The translations under genes and the position numbers were made by a program. The notes under the pieces were generated by a model that was given only the letters and a program-made list of their open reading frames with translations, made no database searches and was not told where the DNA came from. Below, in pieces: positions 43,492-52,712 of a stretch of 64,000 nucleotides of DNA. This DNA is from Paenibacillus mendelii. GTDB taxonomy: Bacteria; Bacillota; Bacilli; Paenibacillales; Paenibacillaceae. Position 1 is the stretch's first letter; each line of letters opens with the position of its first letter. The stretch covers positions 1 to 64,000 of the forward strand of contig NZ_JANHOF010000020.1 in the NCBI RefSeq assembly GCF_024498075.1, written 5' to 3'.

Positions 43492-44379
43492 TCATTTCCT
43501 CCCGTACAGAACGGTTAAATCAATCGTTATTTCTTTCATCTTCCATTCCTGAGCTTCCCGCAAACGTTCCTCTGTCGTTCCCCAAGATAGTGGCGTCATA
43601 TGGAGCAGGGATTGGAGTTGCATCTCATCCAATTGGAAACCATATTGAACCCTTTGGACATCTCTTAGCTCAAAATGATCCTGAAAATGGTCCAGCGCTG
43701 CGCTGTCGTTTACATACACCTGTTTGTTCGTTCCTTCGTATAGAACGCTTCTCAATTCCTTCAGATAACCACGTCCGGGAATCACCTTAATAACCATACC
43801 ATCATCAGTAATCATTCGCTTAAATTCCGAATAGTTGGCCGGCGATAAGATATTAAGAATGGTATTGAACTGTTCATTATCGAACGGGCTATTAGCCAGA
43901 TCGGCAACACACCAAATCGCATTCGGATATTCCATTGCAGCATGTCTAATACCCGTTTTGGAAATATCCATACCGACCGCCAATAGTGGCACACTCGTGT
44001 GAGGCTCAATTCCTTGCTGAATGTTGTGCAGATGCGAGCCTTCACCACATCCTGCATCCAATATCTTGATCGGCTCTCTTTTAGTTACGCGTTCATCTAT
44101 AATTTTGTTGCAGATCATCGCATACATTGGCTCGAAAAAACCACTTTGATAAATCACTCTTCTCGATTCGAACATACGCTTATCGTACTTCGTTTTCGAG
44201 GCAACGGACAATACATTCACGTATCCCTGCTTGGATAGATCAAAACAATGATTTTGGTTACATCGCAAACTTTTATATTGAACCAGTCTCATCTGGCTGA
44301 AGCATATTGGACATCTGAAAATCCCCTCAAATTCGGAGATCAGACCCGCTCTTATCATCCTCTTACTCGGTTTGGACAC
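43492..44379 (-). CDS. 23S rRNA (guanine-N1)-methyltransferase, RlmA/TlrB type
   Basis: This 295-residue protein has an N-terminal zinc finger (FRCPICFSQM ... LRCNQNHCFDL) and a SAM-binding domain with motif I KILDAGCGEGSHLHNI, post-I AVGMDISKTGIRHAAM and ILNILSPANYSEFKRM. In Gram-positive bacteria this family methylates G748 of 23S rRNA (RlmA-II) and can affect tylosin-type macrolides. GTG 44379 with GGGGTG upstream is the best start; the ATG at 44394 overlaps that RBS. Confidence 0.85.
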   Translation of the reverse strand: MSKPSKRMIRAGLISEFEGIFRCPICFSQMRLVQYKSLRCNQNHCFDLSKQGYVNVLSVASKTKYDKRMFESRRVIYQSGFFEPMYAMICNKIIDERVTKREPIKILDAGCGEGSHLHNIQQGIEPHTSVPLLAVGMDISKTGIRHAAMEYPNAIWCVADLANSPFDNEQFNTILNILSPANYSEFKRMITDDGMVIKVIPGRGYLKELRSVLYEGTNKQVYVNDSAALDHFQDHFELRDVQRVQYGFQLDEMQLQSLLHMTPLSWGTTEERLREAQEWKMKEITIDLTVLYGRK

Positions 44380-44609
44380 AACAAAGCACCCCATTCATTC
44401 GTAATCGGTGAATGAAAAAAGATACAGACAAATAAACCTAACCATTTTCTAATAAAATGGCCCAGGTCAAAATGTTCTGCACCTCACATTACCGTAAACG
44501 AATGTAATGGATCATAGAAACATCTCTCCTACAAATGAAATCTGGTTATTATACCACCACTTATTATAACATATTGCCGATAACGGCTCAGTCCGACGTG
44601 ATAATCCAT

Positions 44610-45116
44610 TTAAGCCTGGCTCCCAAATCTCTCATCAAGTTCCTTCCTAAATACATCAATTGGCTCATTATAGTCTATGGGCTTATAGATAAATCTGTTG
44701 TTCCACTTATGCCTTGTATCCTGGTCTTTAAGATCCTCATGATCCCTTTCAAGGCTTTTCATAATCAGCATAATTTCATTGAGTGTTGATCTCACACTTC
44801 TACTATCTGTTTTGGTCAAGACAAATTCCTTGCAGTTGTCCAGGTAAGCATTCATTAACACATTCGAAATTTTTTCGACAGCAAAATAATGACGTAAATG
44901 GGTGAGAAAAATTTCCTGCACTTTAGTTGAATTACTTCTGATCCCCTTAACCGTTAAAGACAGCCTTGATAAGTCATTCATGAAGACATAATGCTTTTTG
45001 CCGTATAGAGTAAAAATATTTACATGCCAACTGAAGAATGGGTCTGTTGATTCAACGGGATGGGGCTTTACATTCAGGTCCTTCAATGTATCTTTTGTTG
45101 CTTTTAAAAATAGCAT
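44610..45116 (-). CDS. DUF6933-like protein
   Basis: This 168-residue protein reads MLFLKATKDTLKDLNV, then FFSWHVNIFTLYGKKHYVFM and NDLSRLSLTVKGIRSN, which fits the DUF6933 pattern (a W-H-x-N ... F-x-N-D core). Function unknown; such genes are common in accessory regions of Bacillota. AGGAGTAAGGAA lies ahead of the ATG. Confidence 0.68.
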   Translation of the reverse strand: MLFLKATKDTLKDLNVKPHPVESTDPFFSWHVNIFTLYGKKHYVFMNDLSRLSLTVKGIRSNSTKVQEIFLTHLRHYFAVEKISNVLMNAYLDNCKEFVLTKTDSRSVRSTLNEIMLIMKSLERDHEDLKDQDTRHKWNNRFIYKPIDYNEPIDVFRKELDERFGSQA

Positions 45117-45286
45117 TTCCTTACTCCTCTCATTTCCTCTATTCCGTGTCGCTATTAGTCCTCAGCGATAGCTTGTCCACGAAAGAATAGCACACGAATG
45201 GTCTGCCCACAAATTGGAAAGTAACAAACATCCCTCAACTGCGTCTATATAATGGCAAAGAAAACCTAGTAAGGGATTGAATACAC

Positions 45287-46324
45287 ATGAAGATTAGATC
45301 AAGCTTGGTTACAGGCACCGCGCTTACGCTGCTGACGACAATGATGCTCCATACAGCGCCGGTACACGCCGCGGCGAATCCGTCGCCTTCTATACTTCTG
45401 GATGGACAACCTCTGTCCTTTCAGACTTCTCCCGTTGTAGAAAACGGCTACAGTTTCGTTCCAATGCGGCCCATTTTTGAGGCAGAGGGGGCAAAGGTTT
45501 CTTGGAACGCGAGCACGCAAACGATTACGGCCAAGAAAGAAGGTACCGTCCTTACATACCGAATTGGTGAAAAGGCGGCTTATAAAAACCAGAAGCGGCT
45601 GGACATGCCCGTCCCCGCCAAGGTAATCGACTGGTCTACCCTAGTTCCGCTGCGTTTTATTAGCGAAGCGTTGGGCAATCTCGTCAAATGGCATGGTTAC
45701 TCCGGCTCGATTACGATTTCTTCCGCCCAGAGCTATGAAACTACGATCGAATACGGTGTTAACCTGCGCGATGCTCCGAAATCAGATGCGAATTCCCGCG
45801 TCCTCCGAATGCTGCCGAAGGATGAGAGAATCCACGTAATCCGAGAGGTAGACGAGAACTGGCTGGAGGTGCAGGCCAAAGACGATACAATCGGTTTTAT
45901 CTCAGCTAAGCCGCTCTATACCGATTACACGAGCTCTGTATTGGCCGAGAAGCAAGCGGACGAGTTGATCGCTTTCGGGTCCAAATTCATAGGAACCCCT
46001 TACGAATTCGGTGCCAAATCCGGTCAAACCAACACGTTCGATTGTTCTTCTTTCGTCCAGCATGTGTTTAGCGAAGTGATGTCTATCGATCTGCCTCGCG
46101 TCTCCTATGACCAAGCCCTGAAAGGGAAGGAAGTCGGACTCGATGAACTCCGCAAAGGCGACCTGCTATTCTTCAGCGCTCGCGGGCTCGATATCGGGCA
46201 TGTGGGCATCTACGCAGGAGACGGCCGCATCCTACATACGTTTTCTAAAGATCGCGGCGTTCATATCGCAGACTTCGATGATAAATGGAAGAAGCGTTTC
46301 GTCACAGCTAAGAGAGTATTCTAA
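45287..46324 (+). CDS. Secreted NlpC/P60 cell-wall endopeptidase with stalk and SH3 domains
   Basis: This 345-residue precursor has a signal peptide ending PVHAA, a stalk domain at about 35-150 (YSFVPMRPIFEAEGAKVSWN, TLVPLRFISEALGNLVKWHG), an SH3-like domain at about 155-205 (GVNLRDAPKSDANSRVLRML) and an NlpC/P60 domain at about 220-345. The catalytic set is intact: Cys in NTFDCSSFVQHVF, His in LDIGHVGIYAGDG and His in ILHTFS. It should cleave gamma-D-Glu to diamino acid links in peptidoglycan stems. A strong terminator follows. Confidence 0.92.
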   Translation: MKIRSSLVTGTALTLLTTMMLHTAPVHAAANPSPSILLDGQPLSFQTSPVVENGYSFVPMRPIFEAEGAKVSWNASTQTITAKKEGTVLTYRIGEKAAYKNQKRLDMPVPAKVIDWSTLVPLRFISEALGNLVKWHGYSGSITISSAQSYETTIEYGVNLRDAPKSDANSRVLRMLPKDERIHVIREVDENWLEVQAKDDTIGFISAKPLYTDYTSSVLAEKQADELIAFGSKFIGTPYEFGAKSGQTNTFDCSSFVQHVFSEVMSIDLPRVSYDQALKGKEVGLDELRKGDLLFFSARGLDIGHVGIYAGDGRILHTFSKDRGVHIADFDDKWKKRFVTAKRVF

Positions 46325-46365
46325 GTTATCTTTTTTATATCGTACCATTCCCATTAATGATGGAT

Positions 46366-46399
46366 GCAAAAGGGATCCGCTACAGCGGATCCCTTTTGC
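46366..46399 (+). terminator. Strong terminator of the NlpC/P60 gene
   Basis: A 15-bp perfect stem (GCAAAAGGGATCCGC) with loop TACA, then TATT. Because the stem starts with A-run complement, it can also act on the minus strand. Confidence 0.88.
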
Positions 46400-46439
46400 T
46401 ATTGGATACTGCTAACGTTGACTTCATCGGTGAGGAATT

Positions 46440-46571
46440 CTACACCTTACCATGAAACGAATAACCCACCTTAGACTCCTCGGAGCTATCGAAGCTAATG
46501 CCCATCTTTACCGGATAGTTGGCGAGGATGTCACTTGCGGTATGTATATCGACTACATCCACTCTTCTCAT
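46440..46571 (-). CDS. Small 43-residue ORF downstream of the ABC exporter gene
   Basis: ATG 46571 follows GAAGGAG at 8-nt spacing and opens MRRVDVVDIHTASDILANYP, VKMGISFDSSEESKVGYSFH, GKV. It lies 40 bp after the exporter stop on the same strand with no terminator between, so it would be cotranscribed. The RBS, position and balanced composition support translation. No family is recognised, and it could also be the leftover start of a longer gene. Confidence 0.4.
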   Translation of the reverse strand: MRRVDVVDIHTASDILANYPVKMGISFDSSEESKVGYSFHGKV

Positions 46572-46611
46572 GAAAACCGCTCCTTCAATCCGCTAATTAG
46601 AATCATACTGT

Positions 46612-48441
46612 CTACGTAAATACTTTCCGCTCGAACTGTTTATCGTACAGCTCCTTGTACAAGCCTTGTTGATCCAAAAGATGTTCATGAGTGCCTTCTT
46701 CGATAATGGCTCCATCCTGCAAAACAAGTATTTTGTCCGCCGCCATAATCGTTGAGAGACGGTGGGCAATCACAATACTGGTCTTGTTGTGCAGGAGTTG
46801 ATGCATAGCCTTCTGGATATAGTATTCCGACACCGTATCGAGCGATGAAGTGGCTTCATCCATAATTATGATTGTCGGATTCTTCAGGAGCACTCTGGCA
46901 ATCGAAATTCGCTGTTTCTCACCGCCTGACAGCTTAATACCGCGATTGCCGACCACGGTGTCATAACCATCCGGGAACTTCACAATATCATCATGGATAT
47001 ACGCGGCTTGGCAAGCATCGATGATCTCTTGGTCCGATGCATCGCTCTTCGCGTACAATAAATTTTCTTTAATGGTTCCGTTAAATAGGTAGCTGTCCTG
47101 CGTCACAAGGCCAATATGAGACCGCAGCGACTCCAAAGTAAAATCGCGAATATCGGTTCCGCCAATTCGGATGCTGCCCGAATTCAAATCGTACAGCCTC
47201 GGAATCAAGTTCGTTATCGTCGTTTTTCCTGCTCCGCTTGGTCCGACAAGGGCGGTCATGGTCCCGGAAGCGGCGGTAAAGGAGACCTCCCGCAAGGCCG
47301 GTGTATCCTCTTGATAAGAAAAACACACATCCCGAAATTCGATATCCGGCTTGGTTGTATCAATGGAAAGGGTACTGCCTGCATCGGTAATGCGGGGTTT
47401 CATATCAAAATACTCAAAAATCCGTTCGAAGAGGGCTACGGATCTTTTTATATTGACATACAGATTGGTCATCTGACCGACAGGGCTATAGAATCGGTTA
47501 AGCAGCGCCACGAAGCCGATAATTCCCCCTACCGTGATTTCGCCCTGAATAAACAAGTAACCCCCGAACAAATAGATCAACATCGGACCAATGCTCGTGA
47601 AGGTCGTGAGCAGCATCATAAACCAACGGCCAGCCATGGATTCCCGGATTTGAAGCCGGGTCGACTCCGCATTGACGGTCTGAAAGCTGCTGTACTCTTT
47701 CGTATCTCTAGTAAACAGCTTCATTAACAGGTAGCCGCTAACACTCAACGTTTCCTGAATGATATGATTTTGCTCGGACATTTTCTCCTGCGTCTGCTTG
47801 GCTAGCTTCCAGCGTATATTCCCCATTTTCCTTGTAGGTACAATAAACAACGGCACGACAACCATCCCTAGAATGGCAAGCTTCCAGTTTAAAATAATCA
47901 ACGTGACGGACGTAGTCACAAGCACGAACAGATTGCTGACAAAATTGACGACATTGGTGTTGAAGACCCCTTGGATTCCCGAAATGTCACTCGTCATTCT
48001 GGTAATGACTTCGCCTTGCTTCACGTTAGAGAAGAATTGCAGCGGCATTTTCTGCAGATGAAGATACATTTGATTCTTCATGTCATAGACGATATTTTGG
48101 GAAATGAATGAATTCAAATAATTCTGCAGTACGCCCAGTAAGCCTGATGTTACGGTCGTACCTAATGAAGCGAGGACGAGAATAACCAACAGCTGCATAT
48201 CCTTGTTTGGAAGCGCGCGGTCCACAATGTGCTGAATAAAGAGCGGCGGCAAAAGTCCCAAGACCGAGGTAAGGAGTAGAATGAACATCACCAGAACGGT
48301 TTGTTTCCAATAGGGCAAAAAGTATTTCCCGATGCGGATCAGCATCTTCTTGGACATATTCGGTTTCGGCGATCCGTCATCGAACAACATTCTTCCATAA
48401 CCGTTACCCGACATCCCGGATGGGCCCATCATTCTTGCCAT
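46612..48441 (-). CDS. ABC transporter, fused permease and ATP-binding protein (multidrug/lipid exporter type)
   Basis: This 609-residue half-transporter has six spans at about 35-330 and a C-terminal ATPase: Walker A ALVGPSGAGKTT, Q-loop GLVTQDSYLF, signature KLSGGEKQRISIARVLL, Walker B TIIIMDEATSSLD and switch VIAHRLST. It acts as a homodimer or with a partner not found nearby. The MarR gene 58 bp upstream on the same strand makes an inducible drug exporter likely. The N-terminal extension (about 30 residues, Gly/Met-rich) is often seen in this subfamily. Confidence 0.92.
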   Translation of the reverse strand: MARMMGPSGMSGNGYGRMLFDDGSPKPNMSKKMLIRIGKYFLPYWKQTVLVMFILLLTSVLGLLPPLFIQHIVDRALPNKDMQLLVILVLASLGTTVTSGLLGVLQNYLNSFISQNIVYDMKNQMYLHLQKMPLQFFSNVKQGEVITRMTSDISGIQGVFNTNVVNFVSNLFVLVTTSVTLIILNWKLAILGMVVVPLFIVPTRKMGNIRWKLAKQTQEKMSEQNHIIQETLSVSGYLLMKLFTRDTKEYSSFQTVNAESTRLQIRESMAGRWFMMLLTTFTSIGPMLIYLFGGYLFIQGEITVGGIIGFVALLNRFYSPVGQMTNLYVNIKRSVALFERIFEYFDMKPRITDAGSTLSIDTTKPDIEFRDVCFSYQEDTPALREVSFTAASGTMTALVGPSGAGKTTITNLIPRLYDLNSGSIRIGGTDIRDFTLESLRSHIGLVTQDSYLFNGTIKENLLYAKSDASDQEIIDACQAAYIHDDIVKFPDGYDTVVGNRGIKLSGGEKQRISIARVLLKNPTIIIMDEATSSLDTVSEYYIQKAMHQLLHNKTSIVIAHRLSTIMAADKILVLQDGAIIEEGTHEHLLDQQGLYKELYDKQFERKVFT

Positions 48442-48499
48442 GTGGAATCACCCCCCTTTCAAAAGTCGAAACTAAACCGCCCGCGAATAGGCAGTCCGA

Positions 48500-48937
48500 T
48501 CATTCCGATAGTTGGTTTAGCAAATGCTCGTGCATCCGAAGGAGCGAAGCAATCTCTTCCTGTGAGAATTGCTGCAGGGATACGCCAAGCGCTTTATACG
48601 AAACAGCCTCCTCGTTATATTGCAGACATAGATCATTGCCTGCCTGCGTTATAAATAGTTTGGTTTCTCTGCGGTCCGTCTCGGAGACTTCCCTGCTGAC
48701 AAGCCCTTTCTCGACAAGGGATTCAATATGTGTGCTTACCCTGCTCTTCGCGAATACCAGACGTTCCGTAACTTCCTTCTGCGTCAAGCCTGGATCTGTG
48801 CGAACGGCATTGAGAATACCTATTTGATGTACCGTAAGCCCTAAGCTGGCGGCGCTTTGGTGATTGAGTTTAATAAGCCGGCGGGCAATCGAGAAGAAGG
48901 AATTGTACACTTCAATTGTTTGCTGCGTATTCACCAT
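48500..48937 (-). CDS. MarR family transcriptional regulator
   Basis: This 145-residue winged-helix protein reads GLTVHQIGILNAVRTDPGLT, QKEVTERLVFAKSRVSTHIE and SREVSETDRRETKLFITQAG. ATG 48937 with AAGGTGGG upstream is preferred over ATG 48970. It is the first gene of the exporter operon. A palindrome overlapping its predicted transcription start (48975-48989) is the likely autoregulatory operator. Confidence 0.9.
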   Translation of the reverse strand: MVNTQQTIEVYNSFFSIARRLIKLNHQSAASLGLTVHQIGILNAVRTDPGLTQKEVTERLVFAKSRVSTHIESLVEKGLVSREVSETDRRETKLFITQAGNDLCLQYNEEAVSYKALGVSLQQFSQEEIASLLRMHEHLLNQLSE

Positions 48938-48974
48938 TGTGGCGTCCCACCTTCTATAGTTATATTTCATAACC

Positions 48975-49020
48975 GTTCACTTTGTGAACTAATTATAAAT
49001 CGGATTCCAGAAAAAGTAAA
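48975..49020 (-). promoter_or_regulatory. Promoter and operator of the MarR-exporter operon
   Basis: On the minus strand, -35 TTTACT (49015-49020), 17-bp spacer, -10 TATAAT (48992-48997), then the palindrome GTTCAC-AAA-GTGAAC (48975-48989) starting 2 bp downstream of the -10. The dyad covers the expected +1, so a bound repressor would block initiation. Confidence 0.75.
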
Positions 49021-49089
49021 TCTTAACTAACGCAAACAAAGGCTGCACATGACAGCCCTTCGGATATTAACTATCAGGTTGGAAAACGT

Positions 49090-49563
49090 TCATTCATTGT
49101 ATAACCTTGATAATAAGTTATAGGCCGGGTTTACCTCCCATGTTTCATAGGGAATAAAGCATGTTGATTTCATCGCATCGAGCGTACGGGATCTTTGTTG
49201 TGGACGTGTTATGTACTGATCGATATTAGATTCATTGATGTTGATATATTTAGCTTCTATAATTTCTTCCGGTTGAATCGTTATATCTCCACTAACATAC
49301 TCCGCTCTAAATACAACCGCCAGTACATGCTTCGTCGCATTATAGTACACACCTGTTATGCCGATGGGGCGAATTACAATCCCCGTCTCCTCTAGAAATT
49401 CCCTGCAGACCGCCTCATCCAACGGCTCCCCGACCTCAACGTTTCCTCCCGGCATCTCCCATGTATCCGAACGCCAGTGTGTCCTGAGCAGCAAGGCCTC
49501 ATCTCTTTCGTTCATAACTAATGCGGTAACCGATACGATATGCTTTGGAGGTTCATTATCCAT
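49090..49563 (-). CDS. NUDIX hydrolase
   Basis: This 157-residue protein has a complete NUDIX box: GGNVEVGEPLDEAVCREFLE then ETGI. The N-terminal region (SVTALVMNERDEALLLRTHW) is the usual first strands. It hydrolyses a nucleoside diphosphate derivative, identity unknown. GGGGGATGG lies ahead of ATG. It lies 19 bp downstream of the phosphotransferase gene, so they form an operon. Confidence 0.9.
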   Translation of the reverse strand: MDNEPPKHIVSVTALVMNERDEALLLRTHWRSDTWEMPGGNVEVGEPLDEAVCREFLEETGIVIRPIGITGVYYNATKHVLAVVFRAEYVSGDITIQPEEIIEAKYININESNIDQYITRPQQRSRTLDAMKSTCFIPYETWEVNPAYNLLSRLYNE

Positions 49564-49582
49564 TCGCCATCCCCCTTATTTT

Positions 49583-50440
49583 CTAGACCAGAACAAAATT
49601 ATTATTCAGATACTTGTTCTTCATAATGAAATCATTCAACCGTTCGATCGCATTCTCATTTTTGGGAAGATCGGCAATTCTATGGAGTAATAACAATCTC
49701 AGGCATGCAATCGCTTCAAACCTTCGTACCTCTTCGATCTGGAAGTCACTCTTTGATAGATAGGCATGCAGGAGTATGGAAGCTAGTTCTTCACCATTGT
49801 TGATGCGGATCAAGAAGCTCATCCAAGCTAAGTCATACCTAGCATCTCCCAATTGCACATTGGTCCAGTCGATAATGATGTACTTCCCTTGAGTGACTAG
49901 GATATTGCCCAAGTTTAAATCACCATGAATGACCTTGTCTTGTTGCAAATCGGCGTCGTTAACCAATTGTAAGAGTTCCGTTTGGATATCTGGATGCTCC
50001 TCGAGTCTCGGAAAGAAATAGGGTATAAAATCATACTTTCTTTGTAATACAGGATCCAGTTCATACAAGGTTACTTGATGGAGCTGCAATAATAAATCTG
50101 CGAAATCCTTAGCGTGCTGGTCGGTTACGTTAGTAAGCGGACTGCCGTCATAACTGGTGACCAATGCTTTATGATTGGCAGGCATGTATCCCCACCCATA
50201 CGCACTTGAGACGGAAACGCCTTTGTCCCGAAGTGCCGCAAGCATGTGATATTGATAATGAACATCTGGATTCGAATCTTTGCTCCATATTTTAAGTACC
50301 GCGCTATCTGTATTGGAGCTAAGCTTCCACACATCCGCCTCTAGTCCAGCGGGTAAGTTACTTATGGTTAATTCTTGTTCCAATAATTTATCGATAAAGC
50401 TGGTTTTCTCTATCCACACCATCTCGCTAAGACTCTCCAT
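49583..50440 (-). CDS. APH-type phosphotransferase
   Basis: This 285-residue kinase-like protein has N-lobe Lys in SAVLKIWSKD, Brenner motif KVIHGDLNLGNILVTQ and metal Asp in KYIIIDWTNVQLGDARYDLA. It is closer to aminoglycoside/choline kinases than the protein at 33806-34780 is. ATG 50440 is 10 nt after AGGGGG. The substrate may be an antibiotic or a metabolite and cannot be assigned from sequence. Confidence 0.87.
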   Translation of the reverse strand: MESLSEMVWIEKTSFIDKLLEQELTISNLPAGLEADVWKLSSNTDSAVLKIWSKDSNPDVHYQYHMLAALRDKGVSVSSAYGWGYMPANHKALVTSYDGSPLTNVTDQHAKDFADLLLQLHQVTLYELDPVLQRKYDFIPYFFPRLEEHPDIQTELLQLVNDADLQQDKVIHGDLNLGNILVTQGKYIIIDWTNVQLGDARYDLAWMSFLIRINNGEELASILLHAYLSKSDFQIEEVRRFEAIACLRLLLLHRIADLPKNENAIERLNDFIMKNKYLNNNFVLV

Positions 50441-50624
50441 GCCGTGCATTCCCCCTTAGTCTTCTTCTACGTGCATTGTATTTGCCCCCTTATTGGTTAG
50501 GCACAGCTAAAGTCGGCACGGATTGGTATAGCTGATCTGAACTTGTGAACGAGCTGTGATTCCATTATGATAATGAACATTATGAATAGCTGCTATGCGG
50601 GAATAAATAAGGGGATTGAAACGA

Positions 50625-51198
50625 ATGGATGAGAATAAACGAGCGTTTACAGAGGCAAGTCCTAGCGATCCCAATGATTGGGCAATCTCTGATGCCATAC
50701 ATCGTGACCTGCTGGACACGAAGGAGCTTGTCTATAGCCCTTGCAGATTTGATTGCTCCAAACCCATCCCAGAAGCACAAAATGCTGAATATGGGGCGTA
50801 TGTGTTTAACCTGAATGGACTGTCCATCAGATTTCGTGCCGCAAAAATCACACCCACGAAGGTTGGGCAATTCGTGACGATATGGGAGAGAAGTGGGGAT
50901 GGACCGATCCAACCCTATGACGTCCGATCCGGTCGATTTCTATGTGATTAGTACGCGCAGTGATAGTATATTGGGTCAGTTTGTATTTCCAAAAGCGGTT
51001 CTATGTGATCGGGATATACTCTCCAATAACGGTCAAGGCGGGAAAAGAGCGATACGTCTATACCCGCCTTGGGATCATCCAACGAGCCGCCAGGCGCAGA
51101 AAACTCAGAAATGGCAGCTGGACTATTTCCTTGAGATATCGATGAATACCCCATTGGATGTTGTTCGATCCAGGTTGCTTTATGATCCAACCCGTTAG
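50625..51198 (+). pseudogene. MepB family gene, frameshifted
   Basis: The first frame reads MDENKRAFTEASPSDPNDWA, then EYGAYVFNLNGLSIRFRAAK, ITPTKVGQFVTIWERS and GPIQPYDV. The second continues DPVDFYVISTRSDSILGQFV, FPKAVLCDRDILSNNGQGGK and RAIRLYPPWDHPTSRQAQKT. Together they form one MepB-type protein of about 190 residues, broken near 50919-50926. MepB is a protein of unknown function named from the Staphylococcus mepRAB drug-efflux operon. AAGGGG lies ahead of ATG 50625. No MepA/MepR gene is adjacent. Decay or sequencing error. Confidence 0.8.
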
Positions 51199-51222
51199 CA
51201 GAAAACCACCTATACAGCGCTC

Positions 51223-51690
51223 CTATCGGCCGGCGAACCGTTTCAATAGTTTGATCGAATTAAAGTGCATGCCCTCGTGATAGAGTGTGAAGTTTATGAA
51301 TTCACCTATCGTACTCAGAGTTAAACCACTGCCGGTTGTATAGGGTTCCACTTGTTCGCCTAAGCGATTGTGTAACGATTCCTGGATACGTGTTGGTTGC
51401 GCTGCCAGCATCTTAAGTAACCGCTCAAGTGTGGGAGGCTCCTCGTTCCAGTCGGCTGGTTTCGTACCTCTTCCAAACAATCGATCGAAGTTCTCTGGTA
51501 ATTGCATCGGTTCTCCGGCAAAATGAAAGGCAAACTTCTCTTGAACCAAATAGATATGCCCCAAATTCCATCTCACATTGTTATTAAATCCTTCTGGAAT
51601 GCAATCTAGCGATTCTTCCGATATTCCCGTAACAGCTTGGGTAGTAACACTACGTACAAATTCAATTTGTTTGAACACGATTTGCTCCAT
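51223..51690 (-). CDS. DinB family protein
   Basis: This 155-residue four-helix protein has the metal His residues in RWNLGHIYLVQEKF and FTLYHEGMHFNSIK. It starts at ATG 51690 after GAGGGA. As with the DinB protein at 22476, a thiol-dependent transferase is possible. The end is convergent with mepB, 24 bp away. Confidence 0.85.
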   Translation of the reverse strand: MEQIVFKQIEFVRSVTTQAVTGISEESLDCIPEGFNNNVRWNLGHIYLVQEKFAFHFAGEPMQLPENFDRLFGRGTKPADWNEEPPTLERLLKMLAAQPTRIQESLHNRLGEQVEPYTTGSGLTLSTIGEFINFTLYHEGMHFNSIKLLKRFAGR

Positions 51691-51759
51691 AAGATCCCTC
51701 ATTCTTTTTATATTTTGTTAGCCGCGCGGCAGCGTATTGTTTATTTTACACACCATATC

Positions 51760-52086
51760 CTAGACTTGTTCAAATCCATAATCCCGTTCGACCTTACAAA
51801 TTCTTGTTTTATACGTGAGATACCAATCCGATCGGCCTTGACGTTGGGCAACCAAATGTCGCTCGTTCTGTTTCCATTGCCGGATCGAATCAAGAGACTC
51901 CCAATACGATACCGTAATGCCTACCCCTTCTCTGGCACTCTCAACACCTAGAAATCCAGGCTGAACGGATGCAAGCTTAACCATTTCATCTGCCATCTCG
52001 GCATATCCGTTATCCCCATCTGTTCGTTCAGATGTAAAAATGACTGCATAATACGGTGGCTGCGGCGTTCTAGCAATTTCACTCAT
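51760..52086 (-). CDS. ABM-type (antibiotic biosynthesis monooxygenase) family protein
   Basis: This 108-residue ferredoxin-like fold protein reads YYAVIFTSERTDGDNGYAEM, LASVQPGFLGVESARE and VSYWESLDSIRQWKQNERHL. The pattern QPGFLGVESAR..G..ISYWES is typical. It may be a cofactorless monooxygenase or a heme-degrading relative; function unknown. Start overlaps the GNAT fragment stop by 4 bp. Confidence 0.87.
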   Translation of the reverse strand: MSEIARTPQPPYYAVIFTSERTDGDNGYAEMADEMVKLASVQPGFLGVESAREGVGITVSYWESLDSIRQWKQNERHLVAQRQGRSDWYLTYKTRICKVERDYGFEQV

Positions 52087-52376
52087 GACCCTGCCTCCCC
52101 GGCCCCTGCAAGCTTAAATGAAGTATCGGAAATGGCCTTCTCGAACTGTCTTTCTATTTTTGTGCCGTCCAGCCCAATAAACCCTGTCCGTTCATTATTT
52201 TCATTCCATTCCACCCAAATCTCAACTTCTGTTAATGCTCCGCTTTGAATCATGTGATGATAAAATTGAATATCCTTGTCCGTCAAAAATGTGTGGGTGC
52301 GACATACGGCTTGATACCAAATATCCACTAATGCATCATGATCATTTTCTTGATAAGGGACAATTTGTTTGCGCAT
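52083..52376 (-). pseudogene. GNAT acetyltransferase, N-terminal fragment
   Basis: The 97-residue product reads MRKQIVPYQENDHDALVDIW, YQAVCRTHTFLTDKDIQFYH and RTGFIGLDGTKIE, as in the first half of GNAT proteins, then stops within about 20 residues. The acetyl-CoA loop and C-terminal strands are missing. It overlaps the next gene, so a deletion that removed the 3' half is likely. TTGGAGAA lies ahead of ATG. Confidence 0.6.
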
Positions 52377-52712
52377 GACTCGTTCTCCAATCCTTTGGCA
52401 TTCGCCATTATTGTACCATATTTCCTCTTCTAGATTTCTGCCCGTAAGTTGACTGTAAACAGAACTTCTCCAAAGTGGTTTGGGTTATTTTATTTGCGAG
52501 AGCATCCATTCGTCGCAAATATCACTTACAAATTTTCAATTGACAACCTGTCTAAAGAGGATATATATTTAGTGAGGATGATAATCATTATCATCATTGT
52601 TGATTAAGTAAGCATCTTTTTCCTACATACTTTACACCATCATAATTGATGTGAGTTTACTCAGCAAAGTAATTAACACCAACTAAAATTCATGATAAGG
52701 AAGGGTACACAC
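52377..52712. other. Intergenic region upstream of the iron-uptake operon
   Basis: No gene is seen. It holds the Fur box listed separately and, presumably, the promoters of the divergent genes on either side. Confidence 0.6.
52579..52593. promoter_or_regulatory. Fur box, exact 7-1-7
   Basis: TGATAAT-C-ATTATCA matches the minimal Bacillus-type Fur consensus at every position. It lies about 120 bp upstream of the siderophore-binding gene. The operon should be repressed when iron is sufficient. Confidence 0.9.

Noticed and set aside
47116..47727. 203-codon plus-strand frame
   Set aside because: Antisense to the ABC exporter ATPase region; no RBS and low-quality composition.
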